A stretch of 64,000 bases of DNA from a virus, in the IMG/VR virus record IMGVR_UViG_3300042451_001197, positions 1-64,000 of that record. One strand, 5' to 3'. The position numbers and the translations under genes were made by a program. This document shows positions 25,617-32,819 of this stretch, piece after piece (positions within the stretch are counted from its first letter, which is position 1; each line of letters opens with the position of its first letter). The notes beneath the pieces were generated by a model, which made no database searches, was not told where the DNA came from, and saw nothing but the letters and a program-made list of their open reading frames with translations.

Positions 25617-25916
25617 ATGAATAAGAAAAAATACTTTTTTGGGTGGAATAATATTAAATGGGTAATTAAAGAAGCCGTTAATATTTACTCAAGTAAAAAA
25701 TCATTTTTCTCAAAGAAAAGAATTGAGTCCGGAATAGCGTTTGTTATTGCACAATGGGGAATGATATTTTTCCTATTGGAAAATATAAATAAAATGAGTG
25801 CTTCAGACCTTTTTATTTGGTCAGGTATAGAATTTGCGGTTTCAGGTTATATTATTAACCAAATTCAAAAAGAAAAAAAACAGGAAGAATCTGAAAAAGA
25901 AAATCCCGAACTTTAA
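25617..25916 (+). CDS. Small two-helix membrane protein
   Basis: 99 residues with a basic N-terminus, hydrophobic stretches near residues 42-60 and 68-85, and a charged tail (KEKKQEESEKEN). The topology would suit a holin or a virion membrane protein, but no family marker is visible. ATATTTAT lies 18 nt before the ATG. The stop codon lies inside the terminator hairpin. Confidence 0.6.
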   Translation: MNKKKYFFGWNNIKWVIKEAVNIYSSKKSFFSKKRIESGIAFVIAQWGMIFFLLENINKMSASDLFIWSGIEFAVSGYIINQIQKEKKQEESEKENPEL

Positions 25917-25926
25917 TCGGGATTTT
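25901..25926. terminator. Convergent bidirectional terminator
   Basis: AAATCCCGA / TCGGGATTT with a 7-nt loop and T-tracts on both sides; shared by the plus gene ending at 25916 and the minus gene ending at 25913. Confidence 0.8.
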
Positions 25927-26251
25927 TTAATTTACCTAAATCTTCTTTTAATCTTTCTAAAAAAGATTCTTCCCCATCATCACCTGATATTAACCAATCT
26001 ATTCTTTGAGCGTAAATTTCGGCTTTACGAAGAATTTCCAAACCTTCTTTGAATTTTTCAATCACTTCATCAGGATACTTGTAATGAAATTTATCTTCAG
26101 GATATTTTTCATACCAATCAGGGTCTCTCCAACCCTCATCTTTCATCTCTTCTTTGGTTTTTTCTTTACCATTTTTTCTGATTAGTTGTTCAACCTCATC
26201 TGCAATGTAACCAATTTTATATTGGCTATATTCAAAAGCTCCTCCTGACAT
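25913..26251 (-). CDS. Conserved phage protein (MSGGAFEYSQY family)
   Basis: 112 residues: MSGGAFEYSQYKIGYIADEV, then EVIEKFKEGLEILRKAEIYA and RIDWLISGDDGEESFLERL. I recognise this SGGxFxYxQ...QRIDWLxSGDDGEESF pattern as a family found in phages and bacterial chromosomes; function unknown. The transcript starts at a TATCTTTG box about 20 nt upstream, with an A-rich leader. Confidence 0.75.
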   Translation of the reverse strand: MSGGAFEYSQYKIGYIADEVEQLIRKNGKEKTKEEMKDEGWRDPDWYEKYPEDKFHYKYPDEVIEKFKEGLEILRKAEIYAQRIDWLISGDDGEESFLERLKEDLGKLKNPD

Positions 26252-26271
26252 AGTTTATTAATTTTAGAATA

Positions 26272-26279
26272 CAAAGATA
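26272..26279 (-). promoter_or_regulatory. TAnnTTTG promoter box
   Basis: TATCTTTG on the minus strand, 20 nt before the ATG at 26251, immediately after the dnaK terminator. Confidence 0.55.
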
Positions 26280-26281
26280 TA

Positions 26282-26310
26282 AAAAATCCTTGGGATTTCC
26301 AAGGATTTTT
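26282..26310. terminator. dnaK terminator
   Basis: 12-bp perfect stem AAAAATCCTTGG / CCAAGGATTTTT with a 5-nt loop, followed by T-tracts in both directions. Confidence 0.8.
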
Positions 26311-26317
26311 ATTTTTT

Positions 26318-28180
26318 TTACTTAACTTCCTCAAACTCAACATCATTTGGGTCTATTGTGGTTGATTGGTCTCCATCGCCACTACTTTGATACATTTCTT
26401 GTGAAATTTTGTGGAAATGTTCATTTAATTCATCCATATGTTTTGTAACAGACTCAACATCTTTTTTACTATGAGATTCTTTTAATAAATCTAACTTAGA
26501 ATTAATTTCGGTTTTTTGTTCTTCTGTTAATTTATCTGATAAATCATTCATTGATTTGGTAATATTGAATATTGTACTATCCGCCATATTTAAAACCTCA
26601 GCATCTTCTTTGGATTTCTTATCTGATTCGGCATTTAATTCCGCATCTCTTTTCATTCTTTCAATATCTTCTTGCGATAAACTTGATGAAGATTCAATTC
26701 TAATTGATTGTGTTTTGTTTGTGGCTTTATCAACCGCAGAAACATTAATTATACCGTCTGCATTCACATCAAACACGACTTCTATTTGAGGTGTTCCTCT
26801 CATAGCGGGTGGAATACCATCTAAATGAAATCTACCAATAGTTTTATTATCTTTTGCCATAGCTCTCTCACCTTGTAATACGTGAATTTCCACACTTGGT
26901 TGATTATCTGATGCGGTAGAAAAAACTTGTGATTTTTTGGTTGGAATTGTTGTATTTGACTCGATTAATTTTGTAAACACACCACCCATAGTTTCAATAC
27001 CTAAAGATAATGGTGTAACATCTAACAATAAAACATCCTTAACATCGCCCGCTAAAACACCTCCTTGAATTGCCGCTCCTAAAGCTACAACTTCATCAGG
27101 ATTTACCCCTTTTGATGGGTCTTTTCCGAAGAATTTCTTAACTGCGTCTTGGATTGCAGGAATTCTTGTTGTACCACCAACTAAGATAATTTCATCAATA
27201 TCACTCGGATTTAATTTCGCGTTTCTTAATGCTGACTTACAAGGGTCAATAGTTCTCTGAACCAAAGAATCTACCAATTGTTCAAATTTAGACCTTGTAA
27301 GTGTCTTAACTAAGTGTTTTGGAATACCATCTACCGGCATAATATAAGGTAAGTTAATCTCTGTTGAAACGCTTGAGGATAGTTCTATTTTAGCCTTTTC
27401 AGCGGCCTCCTTTAATCTTTGCAATGCCATAGGGTCTTTAGAAATATCGATACCATTCTCATCTTTAAACTCCTTAACTAACCAATCTATGATTGTATTG
27501 TCAAAATCATCACCACCTAAATGAGTATCACCATCTGTTGACAATACTTCAAAAACGCCATCACCTAATTCTAAAACTGATACATCGTGAGTTCCACCAC
27601 CACAATCAAATACCACGACCAAAATATCCTTATCTTTCTTATCAAGACCATAAGCTAGAGCGGCCGATGTGGGCTCGTTTATGATACGTCTTACATTTAA
27701 CCCCGCAATCTCACCGGCCTCTTTAGTTGCCTGTCTTTGAGCATCGTTAAAGTAAGCGGGTACGGTAATAACCGCGTCAGTCACAGAAGTTCCTAAATAA
27801 TCTTCAGCGGTCTGTTTCATTTTTTGTAAGATGATTGCCGAAACCTCTTGTGGGGAGTATTTTCTATCATCAATCTCAACTCTTGGAGAATTATTATCAC
27901 CTTTCACTACTTTATAAGGAACTCTTGTTAATTCCTTTTTGGATTCTTCAAAAGAAGTCCCCATAAATCTTTTAATTGAATGGATTGTTTTATCGGGGTT
28001 TGTAACCGATTGTCTTTTAGCAGGGTCTCCTATTTTTCTTTCCCCACTTGTTGTAAAACCAACGATTGATGGTGTTGTTCTCTTACCTTCACTATTAGGT
28101 ATCACCACAGGTTCATTACCTTCCATTACCGCAACACACGAATTCGTGGTCCCTAAATCAATTCCTATTATTTTTCCCAT
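26318..28180 (-). CDS. dnaK: Hsp70 chaperone DnaK, full length
   Basis: 620 residues, close to the usual 635-640. N-terminal ATPase: [16 protein letters not shown] (phosphate 1), [35 protein letters not shown] (phosphate 2; the C and H replacing L and F are, as I recall, usual in Bacteroidetes DnaK) and [11 protein letters not shown]. The substrate-binding part has [14 protein letters not shown] and the helical lid. The C-terminus ends [11 protein letters not shown], the acidic tail of bacterial DnaK. It appears functional, with no broken motif, and was probably taken from a Bacteroidetes host. It is transcribed alone, terminator at 26282, behind a leader of about 80 nt containing a perfect palindrome. 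Confidence 0.97.
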   Translation of the reverse strand: MGKIIGIDLGTTNSCVAVMEGNEPVVIPNSEGKRTTPSIVGFTTSGERKIGDPAKRQSVTNPDKTIHSIKRFMGTSFEESKKELTRVPYKVVKGDNNSPRVEIDDRKYSPQEVSAIILQKMKQTAEDYLGTSVTDAVITVPAYFNDAQRQATKEAGEIAGLNVRRIINEPTSAALAYGLDKKDKDILVVVFDCGGGTHDVSVLELGDGVFEVLSTDGDTHLGGDDFDNTIIDWLVKEFKDENGIDISKDPMALQRLKEAAEKAKIELSSSVSTEINLPYIMPVDGIPKHLVKTLTRSKFEQLVDSLVQRTIDPCKSALRNAKLNPSDIDEIILVGGTTRIPAIQDAVKKFFGKDPSKGVNPDEVVALGAAIQGGVLAGDVKDVLLLDVTPLSLGIETMGGVFTKLIESNTTIPTKKSQVFSTASDNQPSVEIHVLQGERAMAKDNKTIGRFHLDGIPPAMRGTPQIEVVFDVNADGIINVSAVDKATNKTQSIRIESSSSLSQEDIERMKRDAELNAESDKKSKEDAEVLNMADSTIFNITKSMNDLSDKLTEEQKTEINSKLDLLKESHSKKDVESVTKHMDELNEHFHKISQEMYQSSGDGDQSTTIDPNDVEFEEVK

Positions 28181-28216
28181 ACTTTTTTTTTGTTTAATTA
28201 TATTAATATTTTATTA

Positions 28217-28230
28217 TGGAGTCAACTCCA
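28217..28230. promoter_or_regulatory. 14-nt palindrome in the dnaK leader
   Basis: TGGAGTCAACTCCA, a perfect inverted repeat 37 nt upstream of the dnaK ATG. It could be a repressor site or a small RNA hairpin. Confidence 0.5.
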
Positions 28231-28266
28231 AAATTCGCTTATTAAAAACTATACCAAACAAAGGGG

Positions 28267-28283
28267 TATGACAAAATGTCATA
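28267..28283. promoter_or_regulatory. Operator-like palindrome TATGACA-AAA-TGTCATA
   Basis: 17-nt perfect palindrome between the divergent dnaK and 28348 genes, with a second half-site ATGACA at 28299. The same hexamer lies inside both promoters flanking the 50.5-kb RNA. Confidence 0.55.
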
Positions 28284-28335
28284 AAAATTTTAAAAAATAT
28301 GACAAAATTTATTTGGTGGATTAAAAAAAAGTTCA

Positions 28336-28343
28336 TACCTTTG
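28336..28343 (+). promoter_or_regulatory. TAnnTTTG promoter with TTTG -33 element
   Basis: TACCTTTG 4 nt before the ATG at 28348, with TTTG 20 nt further upstream. Confidence 0.7.
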
Positions 28344-28347
28344 TCTT

Positions 28348-28569
28348 ATGAGAAAGAAAAAAACAACCACAACAGAAACAACAACACAAAAAGTTACTAC
28401 CACTAAAAGTACTAAATGGCAAAGAACATATGAAGATGAATTTAGAATCTCAATTTGGAAATTTGATAGTAAAATAAGTATGGTAAATCCTTACGAAGTG
28501 GAAGTTAAATTCAAAAAGGAAATTACTATGGATATGCCTAAGTTAAAGGTTAAAAGAAAAAAATCATAG
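28348..28569 (+). CDS. Hypothetical Thr/Lys-rich protein
   Basis: 73 residues: a low-complexity Thr/Lys head (KKKTTTTETTTQKVTTTKST) and a short beta-like body (FRISIWKFDSKISMVNPYEV) with a basic tail. Leaderless from a host-type promoter. Function unknown. Confidence 0.6.
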   Translation: MRKKKTTTTETTTQKVTTTKSTKWQRTYEDEFRISIWKFDSKISMVNPYEVEVKFKKEITMDMPKLKVKRKKS

Positions 28570-28606
28570 TCTTTACATATTTATCATCTAATATTATTAT
28601 TAAATT

Positions 28607-28789
28607 ATGACAGAAGAAATGAAAGCCAACCTTTATGGTCAATTATTAAACGAACATACTCGTATTGGAAATAAAATATCCGAAATTAAAGGTCAAAATA
28701 TCGAACCTAATCAAAAACAAAAAGAAGAAATTAGAAAGTTGGAATTACAACAAATTAAAATTATGAATGATATTAGAAAGTTATTTTAA
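28607..28789 (+). CDS. Small coiled-coil protein
   Basis: 60 residues, almost all helix with heptad-like spacing (LYGQLLNEHTRIGNKISEIK, EEIRKLELQQIKIMNDIRKL). ATATTTAT lies 25 nt upstream of the ATG. Similar short coiled coils are common in phage genomes; role unknown. Confidence 0.6.
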   Translation: MTEEMKANLYGQLLNEHTRIGNKISEIKGQNIEPNQKQKEEIRKLELQQIKIMNDIRKLF

Positions 28790-28810
28790 TATATTTATAT
28801 AAAAAAAATT

Positions 28811-29293
28811 GTGCCTAATACTGAAAATTTAAGTAAGAAAGAAATCAAAGGGATTGATCTGGTTGTAAAAGCATTAAAGAAAAAATATCCTTTTATTAGC
28901 GGTTTTAATATTTTCCCTGATTATGAAAATAAATACAGATATACGCTATTTGTTGATTTAAAAATTAATTTTGAAGAGTTATCAAAATATTCTGGATTTG
29001 AATTATCTGATTCTTATTTTAAAGATAAAGATTCACTAATAAGTAAAACTTTTTTAGCTCTTTATTTTAATTCGGAATCAATAGGTAATCAAGACTCTGT
29101 TGATGTGTTGGTTGATTATTTTATTGAATTAAAAAGTTCAATAGATAAAGATATGGGGGATTTTTATGGAAATAGCATTCCAGATGAATTTAAAATTAAA
29201 ATTAAAGATTCTGATGCTAGTTACTTAGGAGAATATTTTTCAGGTCTTAGTTTAGACGGATTTACTGACGATTCTATATCAGAGAATAGTTGA
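28811..29293 (+). CDS. Hypothetical protein, GTG start
   Basis: 160 residues beginning at GTG (MPNTENLSKKEIKGIDLVVK). TATTTAT lies about 11 nt before the GTG, which supports that start. The opening KEIKGIDLVVKALKK is weakly similar to KLKGIKLVLIKHS in the gene at 52966. No motif with a known function. The 3' end overlaps the convergent gene at 29279 by 15 nt. Confidence 0.55.
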   Translation: MPNTENLSKKEIKGIDLVVKALKKKYPFISGFNIFPDYENKYRYTLFVDLKINFEELSKYSGFELSDSYFKDKDSLISKTFLALYFNSESIGNQDSVDVLVDYFIELKSSIDKDMGDFYGNSIPDEFKIKIKDSDASYLGEYFSGLSLDGFTDDSISENS

Positions 29294-30121
29294 ATTAATA
29301 TCTATTATTCCCCTATTACCACCTTTATTTTTTAATAAAGGGTTTGTTGTAAAATCAATTAAAAAAATATCACCTTTAGTAAAATCATCTTTATCTAACA
29401 TATCTGTTTTTATATTATCACCCCAAATTAAAATATTTTTAGGGTTATTAACGATTTTTAAATAACTTTCATTTTCAAATTTATCCAAATCAGATTTTGT
29501 TTCTAAATTAGAAAATTGGTTATCTTTATCCCAACTTAAATAAATCATTTGTTCTACTTCTAAATAATCATCCATTTCCATCTCACCTGAACCTTCACAA
29601 TATTCACAATCTTCTCTACCATCATAACAATCTGGGCAGTTTACGTATCCGGTACCTTCGCAAGTTGAACAAGTATCTTTTCCTTCTCCACCACAATTAT
29701 CACAAGAATTATCTTCATCATCTTCACCACTACCACCACACTCATCGCAATCAATTTCTCCATCACCACCACATTCGTGACAAGTTATATCGGAATCACC
29801 ACCACAACTTGAACATTTTTGAGTGCCGTACCCACTACAAAACTCACATTCATCCATTACATCTTCTTCAGTTATTTCACCAATACAAAAAGAATATAAG
29901 TTATTTTTTATTTGGTCGTAGGTGTTTTCCAAATCGGTGTTGCCTCTATTTATTTCGGACACCAAAAAACATAAAATCACGGTATCGATAGGGTTATAAC
30001 TATCAAAAATATTATGATAATCAGACATTCTCTTTAATTCTCTATAAAAATCAGATGGAATTTCATCAGAATATGTTCCAGAAAATTTATTCGCTAATTT
30101 TATTAATTTATTTTTATCCAT
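29279..30121 (-). CDS. DnaJ-like zinc-finger protein with eight CxxC motifs
   Basis: 280 residues. Residues about 90-185 hold eight CxxC(x)GxG-type motifs in series (CEFCSGYG, CSSCGG, CHECGG, CDECGG, CDNCGG, CSTCEG, CPDCYDG, CEYCEG), twice the four of a DnaJ Cys-rich domain. There is no J domain: the N-terminus is a helical region and the C-terminus (NILIWGDNIKTDML, GDIFLIDF) a small beta region. It probably binds four zinc ions and unfolded protein, or scaffolds a complex. It lies 1.1 kb from dnaK, but without a HPD-containing J domain it cannot stimulate Hsp70 in the usual way. Confidence 0.75.
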   Translation of the reverse strand: MDKNKLIKLANKFSGTYSDEIPSDFYRELKRMSDYHNIFDSYNPIDTVILCFLVSEINRGNTDLENTYDQIKNNLYSFCIGEITEEDVMDECEFCSGYGTQKCSSCGGDSDITCHECGGDGEIDCDECGGSGEDDEDNSCDNCGGEGKDTCSTCEGTGYVNCPDCYDGREDCEYCEGSGEMEMDDYLEVEQMIYLSWDKDNQFSNLETKSDLDKFENESYLKIVNNPKNILIWGDNIKTDMLDKDDFTKGDIFLIDFTTNPLLKNKGGNRGIIDINSTIL

Positions 30122-30158
30122 TTTGATTATATTAAATAAATATTATATATTTATATAT

Positions 30159-30428
30159 ATGACAAAAAAAGAAAAATTATCTTCATTATTCGATAGACTT
30201 CGTAAAGTCGAATCTTATTCCGATATTGAATCTGTTTCAAAAGAAATTGGAGAGTTTTTCAATGAAAACCAAATTAAAGACCCTGAATTAAAAAAAACTC
30301 TTGATAGTTTAATATCTTTATTAAAGTTAAAATTTAAAAAGCGTAAGAAACAAAACGAAAGTTTAAAAACATCAAATTACGTTATTAGCGAAACTCAGTT
30401 ACAATTTATAATTAATAATATAAAATGA
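30159..30428 (+). CDS. Small helical protein with C-terminal tag
   Basis: Start placed at ATG 30159 (89 residues), with ATATTTAT directly before it; a TTG further upstream is not needed. The body is helical and basic (LLKLKFKKRKKQNES). The C-terminus SNYVISETQLQFIINNIK is the ITE-type tag (I-S-E then an amphipathic helix) found at the N-terminus of many other proteins. This is the clearest C-terminal copy. Confidence 0.65.
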   Translation: MTKKEKLSSLFDRLRKVESYSDIESVSKEIGEFFNENQIKDPELKKTLDSLISLLKLKFKKRKKQNESLKTSNYVISETQLQFIINNIK

Positions 30429-30652
30429 AAAATTTAATAATACTTGTCTTAGTATTTTTAATTTCCTGTTGTCAAAACCCCCAAGAAAAAGTTAAATTTA
30501 AAAAATGTGTAATTACAAGTATTAGTGTAATTAGAAATAAATCATCCATAGAATTCGGATTAAAATATTTTTACCATACCGATTGTGATGTCACATTTAC
30601 AAATAGAAAAAACATTTATCAGATTGGTGACACAATTAATATAATCGATTAA
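30425..30652 (+). CDS. Small lipoprotein
   Basis: 75 residues: signal peptide MKNLIILVLVFLISCC with a lipobox (L-I-S-C, lipidated Cys at about 15 or 16). The mature part is short and basic with a beta-like pattern (KKCVITSISVI). ATGA overlap with the upstream gene. It could be a superinfection-exclusion or lysis-related lipoprotein; that is a guess from size and export. Confidence 0.65.
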   Translation: MKNLIILVLVFLISCCQNPQEKVKFKKCVITSISVIRNKSSIEFGLKYFYHTDCDVTFTNRKNIYQIGDTINIID

Positions 30653-30653
30653 T

Positions 30654-31817
30654 TTACTTTCTACGTCTATACTTCAACTCAGTTTCAAATTGTTCACCTG
30701 TTTTATTTATTTTGTGATGTAATTCCCAATTCTTAATTGATGAATTTTTTTCTTTGGCAAGAGACCAAAGTTTTGATAATCTTTTCATAATTTTTGATGA
30801 TACAATTTTCATTTTCTTTTCTTCAGTTAAATAAAATCCTAAGATATTATTATCAAATTTATTAAAATAATCAATCATATCATAAAATATTTTTTGTTTT
30901 TTACCTATAAAACCAATAATTTCTTCAAAATCACTTGTTGTCATCATTTCTTTAACTTTGGTGATTGTATTATTGGTTAAATTAATATAAACAATTCTTA
31001 GCAATTCGTCAACTAATTCATCATCGGTTTTAAATGATTCAACATTTTCTACACCAACTCTCTTTAAGAAAATTTTAACGGCTTTTGAATCCTGTTTTAA
31101 TTCTTCTCTCATTTTTTCATAAGAAAAATTATTAATCTTCTTTAACATTTTATAAGTTTCATTGTTTGTTAGAAAATCATAAAAACCTTCTTTATCTATT
31201 TCATTAGACCTCATAAGCGAAGAAACCTCAATTGGTCTAACCAAATTTTCAACCGCATGAGTAAAATAAACGTAATGTAAAAATTTCTGTATTGGGTAGA
31301 ACGGAAAAGATGTTGAGGCAATTCCGGCATAACTCGGAACTTCTTTTATTGATTTGTATTTTTTCTTATAATTGTTATATGAGTGACCTAATTCGTGAGA
31401 CAAAGAACTAGTAATCTCCTTAGATTTTTTTTCAAAAAATTCTATAATTTCTTTTTTTGTTGTTCCTTCAGGTCCTGCCAAATTAATAATCATATTAATT
31501 TGACCTTTATCTATTTTAGCTTTTAATTTTAAAATTTTATTATTAAAAATCGTTCTTTGAGCAACCGCCATAGAATAAAACTCAACATCTGATAATTTAT
31601 CATATTCTTCAAACGTTATTGTTAAAAAAACATCAGTAATATATAAGTCGGATATAGATAATTCAGTTTCAATATCAAATTCCATTTCATTGTCTAATTC
31701 ATTAGGAATGGTTTGTAATTCATTATATATTTCATTATATAATATTTCGGACGATTCTAAAACACCTTCAGGAACACCAACGGCTTCTTTTAATATTCTT
31801 CTAATTAAATCTCTCAT
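30654..31817 (-). CDS. Tagged zincin (HELGH)
   Basis: 387 residues. The tag MRDLIRRILKE ends in L-K-E. The zinc site SSLSHELGHSYNNYKKKY lies near residues 137-154 (HExxH with a downstream basic helix), and VENLVRPIEVSS about 50 residues later could give the third ligand (E). The rest is helical. TATTTAT lies 5 nt before the ATG. A protease carried in the virion and delivered with the DNA is a reasonable inference from tag plus HExxH; substrate unknown. Confidence 0.65.
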   Translation of the reverse strand: MRDLIRRILKEAVGVPEGVLESSEILYNEIYNELQTIPNELDNEMEFDIETELSISDLYITDVFLTITFEEYDKLSDVEFYSMAVAQRTIFNNKILKLKAKIDKGQINMIINLAGPEGTTKKEIIEFFEKKSKEITSSLSHELGHSYNNYKKKYKSIKEVPSYAGIASTSFPFYPIQKFLHYVYFTHAVENLVRPIEVSSLMRSNEIDKEGFYDFLTNNETYKMLKKINNFSYEKMREELKQDSKAVKIFLKRVGVENVESFKTDDELVDELLRIVYINLTNNTITKVKEMMTTSDFEEIIGFIGKKQKIFYDMIDYFNKFDNNILGFYLTEEKKMKIVSSKIMKRLSKLWSLAKEKNSSIKNWELHHKINKTGEQFETELKYRRRK

Positions 31818-31872
31818 AATAGATAAATAGTTTCAAAATTTAATTTGATTTTGAAATTAGTTTTTTTATTCT

Positions 31873-31880
31873 TATATTTG
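31873..31880 (+). promoter_or_regulatory. Bacteroidetes promoter for thyA
   Basis: TTTTG (31849-31853), 19-nt spacer, TATATTTG. A near-perfect host-type promoter. Confidence 0.75.
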
Positions 31881-31897
31881 TTGTGGTATTAAAACTT

Positions 31898-31957
31898 ATG
31901 AACAAACTAGATAAACAATACACAGACCTACTTCAAGACATTTTGGATAATGAATAA
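31898..31957 (+). CDS. 19-aa leader peptide overlapping thyA
   Basis: MNKLDKQYTDLLQDILDNE begins 18 nt after the promoter box and overlaps the thyA start by 8 nt (TAATGAATAA). It may couple translation to thyA or be a remnant. Confidence 0.4.
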   Translation: MNKLDKQYTDLLQDILDNE

Positions 31958-32780
31958 ATCTGACAAATATTACATAGACAACCTTCGTAAAATAATTTCG
32001 GAAGGTTCTTGGGATGAAAATCCTAGACCAAGGTATCTTGATGGAGCTCCAGCACATACTAAATTCATATCACAAGTATTTGAAGAATATGATATCTCAA
32101 AAGACGAATTTCCAATACCTACTTTAAGAGATACTGCAATTAAGACTGGTATAAAAGAGATATTTTGGATATACCAAGAACAATCATCGTCACTTGATGT
32201 CGCCCATAAAATGGGGATTAAATGGTGGGACGAATGGGATATTGGTGACGGTACAATTGGTCAAAGATATGGAAGAACGATTGCTAAATATCAATTGATG
32301 GATAAGTTATTGAGTGGTTTAATGAAAGATCCGTTTAGTCGTAGACATATTATTAATATGTACCAGTATTCAGATTTGGAGGAAACAAAAGGACTTCACC
32401 CTTGTGCCTACGAGATTATGTTTTCAGTTAGGAAAGAACAAGACGAATTAATACTTGATATGACACTAATCCAAAGGTCTAACGATTACTTAGTCGCGGG
32501 TTTTATAAATAAAATACAATATACAGCACTTTTAATGATGGTTGCAGGACATTGTAACTATAAAGTCGGCAAGTTTTGTCATTTAGTTCAAAATCTTCAC
32601 ATTTATGATAGACATTTTGACGCAGTTTTCGAACTCTTAAATAAAGAACCTTTGAATATTCAACCAAAATTAATTTTAAAAGAAAATAAAAATTTTTATC
32701 AATATACAATTGATGATTTTGAAATAATCGGAACAGAAGGTGTTACTAAATTAAATTTAAAATTGGAGTTGGCAATATAG
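31950..32780 (+). CDS. thyA: Thymidylate synthase ThyA
   Basis: 276 residues. Makes dTMP from dUMP with methylene-tetrahydrofolate. Landmarks: GDGTIGQRYG, the arginine-containing DPFSRRHIINM, the active-site loop GLHPCAYEIMF with the catalytic cysteine (about 151), LIQRSNDYLVAGFINKIQY with the Asn that marks thymidylate synthase rather than dCMP hydroxymethylase, and LHIYDRH near the end. The variant (WDENPRPRYLDGAPAH near the N-terminus) matches ThyA forms of Firmicutes and phages. Expressed behind a strong host-type promoter. Confidence 0.95.
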   Translation: MNKSDKYYIDNLRKIISEGSWDENPRPRYLDGAPAHTKFISQVFEEYDISKDEFPIPTLRDTAIKTGIKEIFWIYQEQSSSLDVAHKMGIKWWDEWDIGDGTIGQRYGRTIAKYQLMDKLLSGLMKDPFSRRHIINMYQYSDLEETKGLHPCAYEIMFSVRKEQDELILDMTLIQRSNDYLVAGFINKIQYTALLMMVAGHCNYKVGKFCHLVQNLHIYDRHFDAVFELLNKEPLNIQPKLILKENKNFYQYTIDDFEIIGTEGVTKLNLKLELAI

Positions 32781-32819
32781 TTTATCAAATTAATTCATAT
32801 TTACAATAAAAGGAAAACC

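Noticed and set aside
27493-28271. Plus-strand frames opposite dnaK
   Set aside because: Shadow frames of a highly conserved gene; composition and lack of start signals argue against them.
29665-29991. His-rich plus-strand frame opposite the zinc protein
   Set aside because: The histidines arise from the reverse complement of Asp/Gly-rich codons; no start signal.
31950-32006. Counting thyA as a tagged protein (LRKIISEG)
   Set aside because: This stretch is part of the normal ThyA N-terminal helix, so the I-S-E match is probably coincidence.
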